From Sperchopsis tessellata (Eukaryota > Arthropoda > Insecta > Coleoptera > Hydrophilidae), in contig JAWQRN010000625.1 in the NCBI GenBank assembly GCA_033557685.1, positions 1-27,664 of the forward strand: a DNA stretch of 27,664 nt, read 5' to 3'. How positions within the stretch are numbered: the first letter of the stretch is position 1; each line of letters starts with the position of its first letter. Shown piece by piece: positions 1 to 10,466 of this stretch. Under the pieces are notes generated by a model. It was not told the origin of the DNA. It did no database searches and worked only from the letters and a program-made list of their open reading frames with translations. The position numbers and the translations under genes are program-made.

Positions 1-52
<52 letters not shown>
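1..52. repeat. (AT)n microsatellite at window edge
   Basis: A pure AT dinucleotide run opens the window and ends directly against the hAT fragment. The window also ends in a TA run (27648-27664), so both edges may be assembly or masking breakpoints. Confidence 0.95.
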
Positions 53-54
<2 letters not shown>

Positions 55-63
55 AAGAAACCT

Positions 64-790
64 ATCAACTTCATAAGATCTCGAGATGGAAATCAGGGAC
101 AGTTATCTGCTTTCTTAAGAGAATTAAAATATTCAAGTTTATCCTACTATACCGAGGTACGTTGGCTATCATACTCCAAGGTTCTTAAACAGTTCTGGAA
201 CTTGAAAGAAGAAATTAATAAGTTTTTAATAACTAAACATTAAGACAAAGCTTGTTTTCTGATCCAGTATGGTTGCAAGATTTATCATTCATTATTGATA
301 TATAAAAAAAACTATTATTCAATTTAAATTTAAAACTGCTAGGAAACAATTAGATCATTATGAGCGTGTTTGATCAAGTTAAAGTATTCAAATGTAAGCT
401 AGTTCTTTTGGAAAAGCAGTTGAAAAATTACGATTTAACGCATTTTCTGGCATGCAACATGAACAAATAAAGTTTAGGTGAAACTGTATCATATCACAAA
501 TACGCAGAAAAAGAAATGAATTTGAAACAAAGTCTTCGATTTTCTAAATAAATATTGAATCAATACCTATCATGAGCAAATGGATGTAATTTAGATACAG
601 TGCGATTTAGATTTGGAGGCAAAATTCAGTGAAGTTGGCGTGCCTGAACTTTTAAAATACTTGCCAGCCAGGTTTGAAAATCCTCAAATATTCGCACACA
701 AAATTATTTCCATGTTTACACTTACACATATGAAAGAAAATTTGTCTCGAATCAGATCCAGAAGTACTTACTTTCACCTTGGTTTAGTTT
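64..790 (+). mobile_element. hAT transposase remnant (GTF2IRD2/ZBED-like), C-terminal half
   Basis: Positions 64-240 read for 59 codons without a stop and contain a TEVRWLS-type motif followed by KVLKQFWNLKEEI. This is the hallmark of the central part of hAT transposases related to the domesticated GTF2IRD2 and ZBED5 proteins. After an in-frame TAA at 241 the similarity continues in shifting frames: SDPVWLQDLSFIIDI near 255, then a QCDLDLEAKFSEVGVPELL block at about 598-650. A last block, around 680-760, is a decayed version of the hAT C-terminal dimerisation region (ISMF followed by RIRSRS). The BED zinc finger and N-terminal half are missing, because the (AT)n run abuts the fragment. The TTG at 613 is part of the old frame and not a real start. 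Several frameshifts and stops show that it is dead. The family call is by motif recognition only. Confidence 0.75.
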
Positions 791-844
791 TTAAAGTAAT
801 TACTGTATATCGTGTTTACACTGTACATTTTCCGAAATAAACCG

Positions 845-1222
845 TTTCTATAATAATTGAAGTTTTTGTTTTTTTGCTGACCCCACAAATGTAAACCTCG
901 TTTATTTGACCCGTGTTACCCTTTGAGTTTGACATGATTATCTTAAACCATAGCCAGTAGGTTTTTTACCGCATAAATCTACCAATTCTGCAGTATACTC
1001 CCTTGTAAACTGCATATTGTAGTATCTCTAATTTCCATTTCAGTAAGAGTATTGACATCATCATCCATTAACTCGTTAAATAGATATTTTCTTATAATAT
1101 TAGGGGTTCTGTATTAAAATGGATTCGATAATAACGTTTTTATCATCATCAGACTGTTCATTTGTTCGGTAATTTTAATTCAACTTCTTAGATAATAGTG
1201 TGTAGTATAATTTAGAATAGTT
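845..1222. other. Gap with no recognisable feature
   Basis: AT-rich sequence. The first part is probably 3' flank of the hAT fragment. The minus strand of 1000-1150 has short acidic readable stretches, but I recognise no family. Confidence 0.5.
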
Positions 1223-1223
1223 T

Positions 1224-1810
1224 ATTTTGACACTTGCTATTCGTTGTGTAAATGAACGATCTAAAAAAAACTACCTTTATGATGCAGAAGTAAGCCCTTA
1301 TGCCGACGATACCAAAATATGTGTCCTAGCTAAGGCTTGTTGTACCTTAAAATGGTACACTTGGACCCTAACTATTCGTTGTTTATGTGAAATACCTAAT
1401 AAACCATCTCAATAATACCGACATAAGTCATTATGCTGACGATCTCACAATTTATGTTCTAGCCAAGACTTATTTTTTAATATGTAGTATTTGTAGAGCG
1501 TCATGCCTTCGAATACAGCGTTTCAGACCACTTGAAATAGAAATCTACCATCTATCCCATGACGCTAAAACATATTACATTTGGCCAGTCATCTGACGAT
1601 TTATAAATGTCCCTAGTTGAGATGCCACTCACATATAGATTGCTTTATCAGAAATATATCCTTTCTTAGATTTCAACTTTACAAGACGAGAATAGTTAAA
1701 GACTAATATCTACTTTGGTAATGTGGAGTCACGCTTCTGGTTCACGCTGTATTTAGAATGCAGAATTGAAACCTTATATACTCTCCCCGATTTTAAATTT
1801 CGACATGTAG
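1224..1810 (+). mobile_element. Non-LTR reverse transcriptase scrap with duplicated YADD segment
   Basis: Two diverged tandem copies of a segment of roughly 110 bases occur at about 1227-1345 and 1370-1475. Each encodes a YADD box: SPYADDTKICVLAK in the first copy and SHYADDLTIYVLAK in the second. YADD is the catalytic box of non-LTR reverse transcriptases. After the second copy the text (IQRF..LEIEIY, then around 1670-1790 a stretch resembling the jockey-type 'LY..IVK...W' thumb region) fits the downstream part of a jockey-like RT, but with many stops. There is no surrounding palm domain. The match is short and could be partly fortuitous. Confidence 0.4.
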
Positions 1811-1982
1811 CTAATTGCTCAAAGAAACTTTTTTTCACTCGGCGATAGGGGATCTTATAAAATTTCGTAAGCTTTTACAATGGTCCCACGTGGCCACCAT
1901 GGCATTTCTTGTAATTCTCCTGAGTGCTTTGCCCTATGAACCTCATTTGTCAAATAATTGGTGTTATCTATGGAGCAGGGCG

Positions 1983-2590
1983 CTAATGAAGTGCATAATA
2001 ATCTAATAGTTGAATTAGATTTTCGTTATAAAAATGTATCTTCTCATCAATAAAGTGCATACTGTACATGCAGTACCATAGCAAGAAATATAAATAGATA
2101 GGAAACATATTAAAATACGAAGTTCTTAAATCACGAACTGAAATACACTTTCTTACATTTTGAGGCAAATTGAAAACGGGGGGCAGTAAGAAATGATCAT
2201 ACACATTACGTAGATTTTCAACTCCTATCAAGATAAAAAAGGAACTATCAAGAGTGATGACGTCATCAATCAAAGTATTAACACCAAGCGATACTCTAGT
2301 AGGAAAGCACTATCCTAAAGCAGATTGATATTAAAATCTCCCAAACAAATATAAAAGTCAGAACCAATTAAAATGAAAGGATTTTTTATGTCAAAAACAA
2401 ACCATCATTAGTACCACATGGACGATATTCTACAGAAAGGTCTGTCTTATAACTATCAAAATCAAGTTGTGTTGTAAAAATTTCCATTAAATTATGAATA
2501 AGACTGAATTCAGAAAATATTTTAATATCAATCTTTCATTTAAGTAAAAGCCACCCCACTATCATGAGTTGGATGGTCTAGATGTATAAT
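1983..2590 (-). mobile_element. Non-LTR retrotransposon endonuclease fragment (jockey/CR1-like)
   Basis: Read on the minus strand from about 2590, the text contains a decayed Gly-Val-Ala stretch, then YRPCG (the IYRPP motif), then SDFYICLGDFNIN at about 2310-2350. GDFN is a core motif of the apurinic-type endonuclease of LINEs. The next frame (96 codons, 2273-1983) carries VYDHFL, the decayed SDH motif. It ends with a linker containing FIDEKIHFYNENLIQLLDYYA, typical of the region just before the RT domain in jockey/CR1-like elements. The RT itself is absent, so the 3' part was lost. The fragment contains frameshifts. Its 5' end meets the 5' end of the plus-strand LINE at about 2590. Confidence 0.7.
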
Positions 2591-2599
2591 ATATAACAA

Positions 2600-5059
2600 T
2601 GTACCGGAGACAGTAAGTGCCAAAGAAGAAGTGGCTATATTATTACAAAAATAACTAGTTGATCAAATAGTAGAACGTAAGTACATCTCGGAAAGAATCA
2701 AGATAGACGACAGATTCATTAATCTAATTGGAATTTACGCGCCCAAAAACGCAAACACCAGAGAGAACTTTTACGAAGATTTTCAGGATACAGTCGCCGT
2801 CAAAGGAATACATAATCATTTTAGGAGACTTTAACGCCTGAGTAGGTAAAAACATCATCTCAGGAATAAAACAACAGTTTGATGAAGACCTAAGTAATGA
2901 AAACGGGGATCTACTGATAATTTTTTTCAGCAGAAATGAAATACGCATAAACAATACGTTTTTCGTTCATAAGGAACAATACAAGTAAACTTTTGATAAC
3001 ACTCTAGGACAGATATCCATGGTCGACTGCATCTTGACAAACAGAAAATTATATCCCTCTCAAATTTTAGACGTGAGAGCACTGACTTCAGCGGAAACAG
3101 GAAGTGATCACAAGTTAGTACAGGGAAAGATTCAAATGTAAAAGAGGATATACGACAAAAAAAAAGAACAAGAGTATATCACAAAGATAAAGGCTGAAAA
3201 CTTAATGAATAACTCAACAAAATACCTATCTCAAAAAAGACTAAAACAAAAATTTCAATTTAATCAAAGAATGGAAAGTGATGATTGAGATTAAAGCTGG
3301 AAAAAATAAATTAAACATTTTAAGCTCAGCTAAGGAGTCTCTGGGCGAAAGAAGAATAGACACAAACGGAAAATACTAAAAGAAAACTCCGTGGTTCTGA
3401 AACGAGGCCAAAGAGAAGTGTAAGGAAAAAAAGAAAGCACATTTAGAATACATGTCGAATGGGACACAACAGTCATACTATAAGTGTAAAATAATAAGAA
3501 ATGATATACAAGCACTGGTTAGTAGGATTAAGAACGAGCACTGGGAACGATTTTCGAAAGAAATGGAACACGATTTCTATGGCCTGCAGAAGGAAATTTG
3601 GCGCTTCGTAAGAGGACAAAGACCAAACGAAGAAATTAATAGACATAAGACACATAGAGGAAAACACGAGGATAGACTACTTGCAGGAATCGTATACAGA
3701 AGAACAACACACACTGAGACACCAGAGACACCAAAAATTATAACGAATGAGGAAACAATAATCAGCACATTGTAAGTAGAGAGAGTACAGAAAAAACTAA
3801 AATAACGAAATAGCAAACGAACTCCTAAAGTATAGCGTAAAGGTAATAACGAATCAACTGACAACACTAATCACCAGAATTCTAAAACACAATCAAGTAC
3901 CAAAAGAATGGAAAACAAGCATACTAATTTTATTGTTCAAGAAGGGTGATAGGAAGCAGGAAGAAAATTATAGAGGAATAAATATGTTACCACCTTAAAA
4001 CTAACAACAAAAATCTTATCTGAAAAAATAAACCAAAAAACAACCTTGACAGACGAACAACAAGGATATCGCAGTGGACGATCATGCACAAATTACTGAA
4101 AAAGCAATTGAATATAATCAACCAGCCTTCCTATGTTTCGTCGTCCTAAAAAAGAAATTCGACGGAGGGAGACTTATAGACGTAATGCACCTCTTGTATA
4201 ACAAAGACACCCCCTTAGACATCATAAAATAATCTATAAGAACAATATAATAGAAACCAGAATTTACGGAAGACTAACAGGCCCAATAAATATAGCAGGA
4301 ATTAGACAGGGACACTATTTAAGCTCAATACTATTCAATTTAATAATGGATGAAATAATAAAAATGGTGAAAGTACTCTGTTATGCGGACGATACAGTGC
4401 TTATAGCTCAAGGCAAAGACAACTTATAAAAATTAGTCCATAGATTAACACAATGGCAAAAAAAAAATTAATATGATCATCTCAACCGATAAAACAAAAT
4501 CTCTAGTAATTAACAGAGAACCTATAAGATGTAAATTGGAAATTGATGGTGTAAGCACAGAACAAGTATTTGAAATGAAATTTGAAGGTATAACATTATC
4601 AAGTTACGGAGATGTTGAAAACGAAATGAAGGACCAAGTTCAGAAGGGTAATAAGATTACAGGATGCCTGAACAACACAACATGGAGAAACAAACATATA
4701 AAAGTAGAAACAAAATCAAGGATATACAAAATCCACGATAAGACCAATATTGACATATATACACCCTTGACAAGACCAAATACATCTAAAACGCAAAGGC
4801 TGTTAAAAACAGCAGAGATGAGAATATTGAGAATAATTAATGGAAATACGTGGAGAGATGGATTAAGGAGTGACGAAATAAGGGGGAGGTGCAGCGTCGA
4901 AGCGATAAATGAATGGATACTGAACAGGAAAGAGGAAGGAATAGTCACATAGATAGAATGACAGACGACAGAGTGGTTAAGACAGCTAGGGATAAATCAG
5001 CGATAGGGAGAAGAAGTATAGGTAGACCAAGTAAACGTTGGAGCGACAACCTAGCATAG
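2600..5059 (+). mobile_element. RTE-like non-LTR retrotransposon, near full-length but decayed
   Basis: This is the most complete element in the window, about 2.46 kb. It would have encoded an endonuclease-reverse transcriptase used in target-primed insertion. Visible in order are: endonuclease, with ISERI, LIGIYAPKNA (about 2730), LGDFNA at 2821-2838 and SDH at 3103-3111; a basic linker including a 107-codon open frame at 3452-3775; and RT, with VPKEWKTSIL..LFKKGD at about 3900, ENYRGI, DEQQGYRSGRSC at about 4050 and GIRQG near 4300. The catalytic YADD lies at 4382-4393. A 159-codon frame at 4473-4952 holds the thumb and C-terminal domain. A +1 frameshift then leads into HIDRMTDDRVVKTARD and RRSIGRPSKRW, ending at a TAG at 5057-5059. 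The tail ending in GRPxKRW is common in insect RTE/L1-like LINEs; the exact clade is uncertain. Numerous stops (for example directly after LGDFNA) make it inactive. Confidence 0.9.
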
Positions 5060-5112
5060 AGGAATAACTTACTAAGGAACAGGCAGAACTGCCTAAGAAA
5101 AGAGAATAAGAA

Positions 5113-5130
5113 GACATCGTCATCGATGTC
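5113..5130 (+). repeat. Perfect 7-bp hairpin in the LINE 3' region
   Basis: GACATCG (5113-5119), loop TCAT, CGATGTC (5124-5130). It lies 54 bases after the last codon of the RTE-like LINE. 3' hairpins are used by some LINE reverse transcriptases for template recognition, but no function can be claimed here. Confidence 0.5.
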
Positions 5131-5144
5131 AGATGACGGCTATG

Positions 5145-5425
5145 TCACACCGTGTTGTTGGTAGATCAGTCATGGTCTGGAGAGCTATTTTTGGACAGCT
5201 CACATGGACTTATAAAATGGAAATCTGAATGACCACTGACACATGTTGGAACATGTTGTGACATAATTGATAGATACCTGAGCATACAAAATGAGACATT
5301 AACCTGAAGTGGGACGACGGTTTGTGAGAATGTCACATGAACTGAATCAGAATGACCTAAGGTCGCCTATTATATGAATGAGTAATCGATATCATGGTGT
5401 AATCCAAAACAAGGGTGAAACTATC
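5145..5425 (+). mobile_element. Tc1-like transposase scrap
   Basis: GRSVMVWRAI at about 5159-5190 resembles the GGSVMVWGAI block of Tc1 transposases. Near 5340-5420 a second block (NQNDLRSPI, then SNRYHGVIQNKGETI) resembles the Tc1 C-terminus, which normally ends in VI..+GGHT+Y. The roughly 100 residues expected between them are reduced to about 50 unreadable codons, implying a deletion. Both blocks are short, so this is tentative. Confidence 0.4.
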
Positions 5426-5429
5426 TGAA

Positions 5430-6690
5430 ACTGACTTTATATATTTTTTGTAATTGTTCTTATATTTTCTTTCTTTTTCTTCAACATTATTGTATAAAGC
5501 ATTATGTTAAAATCGTTCCGTTTTCACTGTCATCAGATTCACCCACAATACAACAAGTCATACGTACACAAAATTGTTAATATAACTTGACTCCCCATAT
5601 TCAATAGAGTAAGTACATATATTTTTTTATTGATTTTAAAATACTCAGAGCTTTATGCTCCAACTGTTTATACTTCTTCACTAAAATTCACCACTTATGC
5701 ATGCTTATCAAGATATATTTTTACACCATTCCCTATGCCATACATTTGCCCAATAGTCTCATAAGTAATTTATTATATGATATTTATTCTCATCAAAGTA
5801 CCTTCTCCTTCTTCTTTAAAAGTTTTTAAACGATCTAAGCATATACAAGAGTATTCTATACATTTTTACAATAATTAAAATAAATTATATTCATTCTACG
5901 ATTTTGCTCTCGAAAAATAGGAAGTAAAAATTAAATTTTATGTGTATTTTTACTTTAGTCTTATATATAACAAGTTCCGTTGCGGCATTAAAGAATAATG
6001 CGTCCCCTTTTTGTAAACGAGAAAAAATATCGTGAAATAAGTATGGATTAATTTAATTCTAGAAAAACTTGGGTACATCCTCCATAAAATCCTCCATACA
6101 ACTTGCAATACAGTAAAAACCTTACGGACAAGAATTCCATGCGGAACAAGTTAATGTCCTGATTCCGTCGCACGCTTTACTTTTACTCAATAAAACTCCT
6201 TTTATGCAACATGTAAAATGGCTTTGGAACGTATCGATCTTTCTTTCTTCTCTACACTCACACAAAATCAAGGTCAATTACTCCATAAAAATAAATTATT
6301 ACAAATATTAGCATACCGAACTCTCCCGGTTATATAATTGAATTTAATTTAATAACAGTTTTCGAAGTCTCGATCATCTGAGTACCAAGAAAGGGTCAAG
6401 TTCTCTCTGATATATTATGCAAGCGGAGATGGTTCCATTATGGGTTGTTTACACCGAACAGATGTGAGGAAACATTCATCTTCTTCTATTAAATTCATTG
6501 TATATCGTGCTACTGATTAACAGCATTAGTGTCCATGTGCGCTTAAACAATATCAGACGAATTGTTATAAGTTTTAATTCAAATTTGACCTTTCAAGAAA
6601 TTTATTATACATCAAAATTATTCATTATGAATATCTCCTTCATTATAGATAATAGTTACTGCATATTCTTCATTAGCGAAGCTTCATCGC
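5430..6690. other. Gap with no recognisable feature
   Basis: Strongly AT-rich sequence with many stops in all frames. I saw no coding similarity, tandem repeat or RNA gene. Confidence 0.6.
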
Positions 6691-6699
6691 GGAGGTCAT

Positions 6700-8105
6700 T
6701 CGATCAATGTGGATATCCGGCTTTTGGCCCTGCGCTTTGGTAGCCTTCATCCCTCTGGAATTGTCTCACTATTTTTGCTAAGAGATCTTGGCACATTTAC
6801 GAGTGCATTCGAGTCCTTCGGTTTGATCTTACTAAATTTTATAATATCATGTATATTGCGATCGTTTCTCATTTCGCAGACCGCTAATTCAAGATTGCGC
6901 AGCTTTTGGCAAATAAGAAAAAACACAATCCGATGCCGAAAACAATATTTTACCGGCTTTGAAGATTGCCGTTGAGTCATTGATTAATGATGAAGTTTGT
7001 CGGCCAACACGATTTGATGAGACAATAATCAGATGTAAGAATATTTCGCTTATGCAAAGAATTAACTCGAAAACGTTTGGTCTTTAAAAAACTCAGCGAA
7101 TTTAATTTCTACGAATCACCAAAGGTGGCAAAATCATAAATCAGCTTTTATTTTGCTGTGAATTGAAAGAAAGATCGACAGAAGAATATCTAATAAACAA
7201 AAACGTCGAATTGAGAGGGATGCAGTGGAAAATTTGCATTAGCGTTTGCAGTATGGCGCTCCTGCCATGCAAGGTCGTATAAAGGGCTTCGTGACTCATG
7301 TATTACAAAAAAATCACAAGTGAAGATTGTACACAGCATGATTCTTGTTCTGCAAAATATCTGCATGATAAGCTCCAGAAGACGATGGGCAACGTTATTA
7401 AAGTAGTGAATTTCATAAAATCAAATATGAAACTATGGATTTTGGTTTTAAGTGTTTACTGCTTCATATGATGGCTCACAAAAGAAAAAGTACACCGCAA
7501 CTTTATCTGTTTGCAACCGAAAATAATTTCTTTCTTCAATGCTGGAAATTCTGGATTTGAATTCCTTCACGAAGATAACTGGCGACTGGAAACGACATTT
7601 CTTAACGATCTTTTTGAAAAGTTGCATGTTTTAAATTTGAGCCTGCAAGGAGCAAACGAAAATATCGTTACAATTGCAGGCAAATTGAAATATTTTGGAG
7701 ACAAGTTATGAACTGTGGACCAGAAAAGTTTAAAACTGGCAGCTTGATTTCTTCCTAGGCGTAGACGCTTCCTCAAATAAATTTAAAATTTTGTTAGAAG
7801 TTCAGAAGACAGTAGAAAACCTCTCTGCATCATTTTCTATGTATTTTCCATCACAAATACGACTGTGCACACCTAACATTAACAATGGAAGGAAATTTAA
7901 TTAACTTGAAAAACGATACTGTGCACCAAGACTCATTTTCTGAGCTAGAGTTGTCTATAGTCATCAAATCTCCGTTGCAGTTTGGATCGTCGTATCTTTG
8001 CGAATTAGGTTTCTAGACTTTCATGGAAATGAAATCAAAAAAACCGGAACGATAATGGATGAGGTAGGTTAGGAGTTGCGTGTTTGTTTATCTAATTTAG
8101 CGCGC
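6700..8105 (+). mobile_element. hAT transposase remnant (SCAND3/ZBED5-like), nearly full length
   Basis: A second hAT, different from the one at the left edge. Text such as AQLLANKK, then LPALKIAVESLINDEVC (about 6940-7000), matches the region after the BED finger in ZBED5/SCAND3-type transposases. KLQKTMGNVIKVVNFIKSN at about 7372-7427 is the well-known block preceding the catalytic TEVRWLS segment. That segment itself appears deleted. The open frame at 7511-7711 reads FNAGNSGFEFLHEDNW, then DLFEKLHVLNLSLQGANENI at about 7606-7666. The C-terminal dimerisation region is visible as YLCELGF (7993-8013), MEMKSKK, and EELRVCLSNLA ending near 8103. Stops and frameshifts occur throughout. A weak BED-like stretch may lie at 6700-6800. 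Inverted termini were not identified. Confidence 0.8.
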
Positions 8106-8114
8106 TATGTCGAT

Positions 8115-8144
8115 CTGATGATGGCCGAAGGATATCGACCGAAA
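8115..8144 (+). ncRNA. Candidate hammerhead-like motif (CTGATGA-stem-GAAA)
   Basis: CTGATGA (8115-8121) is followed by one T, then GGCCGA (8123-8128) that can pair with TCGACC (8135-8140) with one C-A mismatch around the loop AGGATA, then GAAA (8141-8144). This matches the hammerhead core order CUGANGA, helix II, GAAA, except for the extra T after the A. A cleavage-site strand and helices I and III were not convincingly found. GTCGAT at 8109 could alternatively pair with ATCGAC at 8134. Confidence 0.3.
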
Positions 8145-8560
8145 GCTTATCAAAAAGCTTGTTCTTCTCAGAACGAAGAAGCACATATGTGGGATAAAAA
8201 ATATTAATTTTATATAATTTTTGGGGAATTTTTAATTTTTGTACCCGAAACATATTCCCCTTCCTTAGTGTGCCGTAATATAAAAAGTTTGGCAGATACT
8301 GGCTTAAAGGAATTCCAACCAGCATATACGTTATTTCTAGTAATGAATGACGAAGAAATATTTAACACAACCTTAATATTGTTAAGAAATGAGGAACCAT
8401 ATAAATATTTTATTATTATATGAATGATATAATAATGTTAATAAGTGTCGAAGTTTCGTACACGGTTGCAAGGGACATTTTCAAGACGAGTGATGTTATT
8501 TCAACAAATGAAATAAGGGCACTGATCCAAACTCGGCCGGATCATGATTATGTAGGCAAA
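8145..8560. other. Gap between hAT and PLE remnants
   Basis: AT-rich, with AAGCTT repeated at 8143-8160. The right part probably contains 3' untranslated sequence of the minus-strand PLE. The 107-codon plus-strand frame at 8420-8743 is antisense to that PLE and is not treated as a gene. Confidence 0.5.
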
Positions 8561-9389
8561 TACTGGTGTGGGGGATATGCATTAGGTCGGAGCCGTTCCA
8601 TTCGCACGATTGTTATCGAGTGCAGGAAGAGAGAAACGAGCACGGGCGGTCCTCCAAGTAATGGGAAGTTTAAAACCGTCATCCTTATTAATATTTTTGG
8701 GGCGATTGTAAGCATCAATGGATACTCTGAATTTGTTTCATAGCAATGTTCAGCCACGGTTGGTTATACTGGTTCTTTATACTTTATACAAGTATCAATC
8801 ATATGTTTAGTTTCTCTGATGTCACAGAAACAAGGGACCTGATAAACCCATTCACTTTGCAACGGGACGACATCTTTTGAAGGAGGGAGAACTTGCGATA
8901 TCTTTTGAATTGTTGATTCTGCGACCATTTTGTCCGTCGAATCCTTGACAAATGGCAGATAAGCTGTTGCTTTCACTTCAGGAGTATTTTTGACAGCGAT
9001 GGATGGTTTTCTGAAACGTTTGACCGTTTTTTAGCTGACAAATTGTATCCATTGGATAAAAACGCATCGGTGACTGTACGCAACTCTTAGGAAAGTAGAT
9101 TTGTGTTACACAACGTGAAAGCTCGCTGTACGAGAGAATTAATCACATACGTTTTCTGAGAAGGGTGATGATGTGACAATGCATGCAAGTTCCTATTCGT
9201 ATGGGTAGGCTTTCGATATATAGAATGAAGTAGTGTATCATATGATCTACGGTTCATCACTACATCTTAGAAAGGAAGGGTGCCTTTTGACTCAATCTCC
9301 ATCGTAAAACGAATATTGGAGTGTTGAGAGTGCTAGTGCCTCTCGTCCCAACAACCACGTAATGAAACCGACATTTGGTCCTTATATCG

Positions 9390-9407
9390 AAGGACGTTAA
9401 TGCCAAT
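9390..9407 (+). repeat. 18-bp target-site duplication, left copy
   Basis: AAGGACGTTAATGCCAAT. It is identical to 9724-9741, and the bases on either side differ, so the duplication is exactly 18 bp. Removing the insert plus one copy joins the two halves of the PLE reverse transcriptase. Confidence 0.85.
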
Positions 9408-9723
9408 CTAACTTGAAATCAAATATTACCTTCTTAAAAGATAACTGAAAATGACAGAGATTGTCAGTATCTGTACGAAAATTTATAGTAGAATCCCGGG
9501 ATCTGTTAATGTGATAAGCCTCCAAAAAAACCTCCTTTGGTTGTGGTTTTCTGATTCAATAATGGAATTCTCATAGTACATTGTGTGACCAGTCTGAAGG
9601 ACGTGGGAGCTCAGGGCATAAGTCCCAGGTCTAAGACGAGCATCGCTGCGATGAGCCCTAATGTGGATAAATAGAGATGATGATTTACGTTTACCTCCCA
9701 CGTGGAAGCCAGTGATTCGATAT
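9408..9723 (-). mobile_element. PLE-derived unit A (GIY-YIG C-terminal part), nested in another PLE
   Basis: The 316-bp insert is bounded by an 18-bp direct repeat. On the minus strand from 9717 it encodes ITGFHVGGKRK, then a GIY-YIG C-terminal region with AHRSDARLRP, SSHVLQTGHT (compare H.L.TGH in PLE nucleases), YENSIIESE and NHNQRRFF. It then runs about 70 bp past the stop and ends in a stretch shared with unit B. The catalytic GIY-YIG start is absent, so this is a 5'-truncated or non-autonomous copy. It is about 90 percent identical by eye to unit B (10467-10777), which lies in the opposite orientation. Six extra bases (ATATCG on the minus strand) lie between the repeat and the shared 5' end. 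Confidence 0.8.
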
Positions 9724-9741
9724 AAGGACGTTAATGCCAAT
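9724..9741 (+). repeat. 18-bp target-site duplication, right copy
   Basis: Identical to 9390-9407. It lies in the reading frame of the host PLE (EQLALTS on the minus strand), which marks the site as the original target. Confidence 0.85.
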
Positions 9742-9850
9742 TGCTCAAATGCCTCTATTTTATTATTATTATTTAAAGTCGGCCTATTTCTGCTACTATG
9801 TCTTACAACCGACCACATACTTCTGGTACAAATTATGTTGCGAATTTAGC

Positions 9851-10466
9851 GATTATATCCTGGACATGCAACTCCGGCGAAGCGAGAGCTTGGCGCCTTA
9901 CACTCACTAGTGATCTGATGGTCATGTATAAAATTGTAAGTATTTTAAGACTAACGCACCTATAGAAATTAAATTAAAATATCCTGATAAATTCACAATA
10001 GAAAATGATATTAAATTATATTGGTATAAAAACCAGAGCTGATTGTTAACTTTTTTAATTTATTTTTACCATTTCTATGTATTCGTATAAAAACTTCTTT
10101 AAATATTTTCCCGACTGTTAGAAAAACCATGTGTACATTTTGTCTTACATTAATCTCACATTATATTATATATACAAGAAAAACAAAGAAGGAAAACATA
10201 CAATTGTTTGCCCTAAATGTTGAGTTATAACTAAATATTTTCATTTTCTACTCTAGCAATTGAACTACAATGTTAAAGTTAATTTCGTTGTAAGAACCAG
10301 TAAATATGTCACACCTTAATTGAATTTTGGTCGAAATTCAAGTGATGGACTTATATATTATCTGTTACTTTATAGCTCATAGTGATTGCGCAGTTTGGTG
10401 TAAAAGTGCGTTGTGGGTGTGTACTATTGACGGCATGTATTTTTTACGGCTGAAACTCTGTCTACT
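9851..10466. other. Spacer between the inverted PLE-derived units
   Basis: AT-rich. The left end may hold more of the minus-strand PLE reverse transcriptase (GC-richer around 9860-9930), but I could not assign it. Nothing else is recognised. Confidence 0.5.

Larger units (their letters stand above)
8565..9850 (-). mobile_element. Penelope-like element: RT end plus GIY-YIG endonuclease, interrupted by a nested insertion
   Basis: Penelope-like elements encode an RT fused to a GIY-YIG nuclease. On the minus strand from about 9790: EAFEQLAL, then (after the nested insertion) RYKD at about 9380, where the catalytic RYVDD is expected, then a frameshift into TWLLGREA. SNIRFTMEIESKGTLPFL follows at about 9270-9325, then the diagnostic HALSHHHPSQK at 9153-9185, then INSLVQRA. 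The linker and nuclease read VKATAYLPFVKDSTDK (about 8930-8976), VYQVPCFC (8824-8850, start of the GIY-YIG fold) and VAEHCYET (8735-8757). The C-terminus shows NINKDDGFKLPITWRTA at about 8630-8680. Part of the nuclease between VAEH and the C-terminus is deleted. Frameshifts and altered catalytic residues show it is dead. Confidence 0.85.

Noticed and set aside
960..1160. Acidic minus-strand text near a CTGATGATGATAAAAACG stretch, considered as a further hammerhead-like motif
   Set aside because: There is no stem between the two boxes and no recognisable protein.
3473..3867. Minus-strand frames opposite the LINE linker, and the 102-codon frame at 4640-4948
   Set aside because: Shadows of the plus-strand LINE coding region.
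8420..8743. 107-codon plus-strand frame
   Set aside because: It is antisense to the recognisable C-terminal end of the PLE endonuclease on the minus strand.
9661..9849. Plus-strand frame over the nested PLE unit
   Set aside because: Antisense to the GIY-YIG-derived sequence and crosses the insertion boundary.
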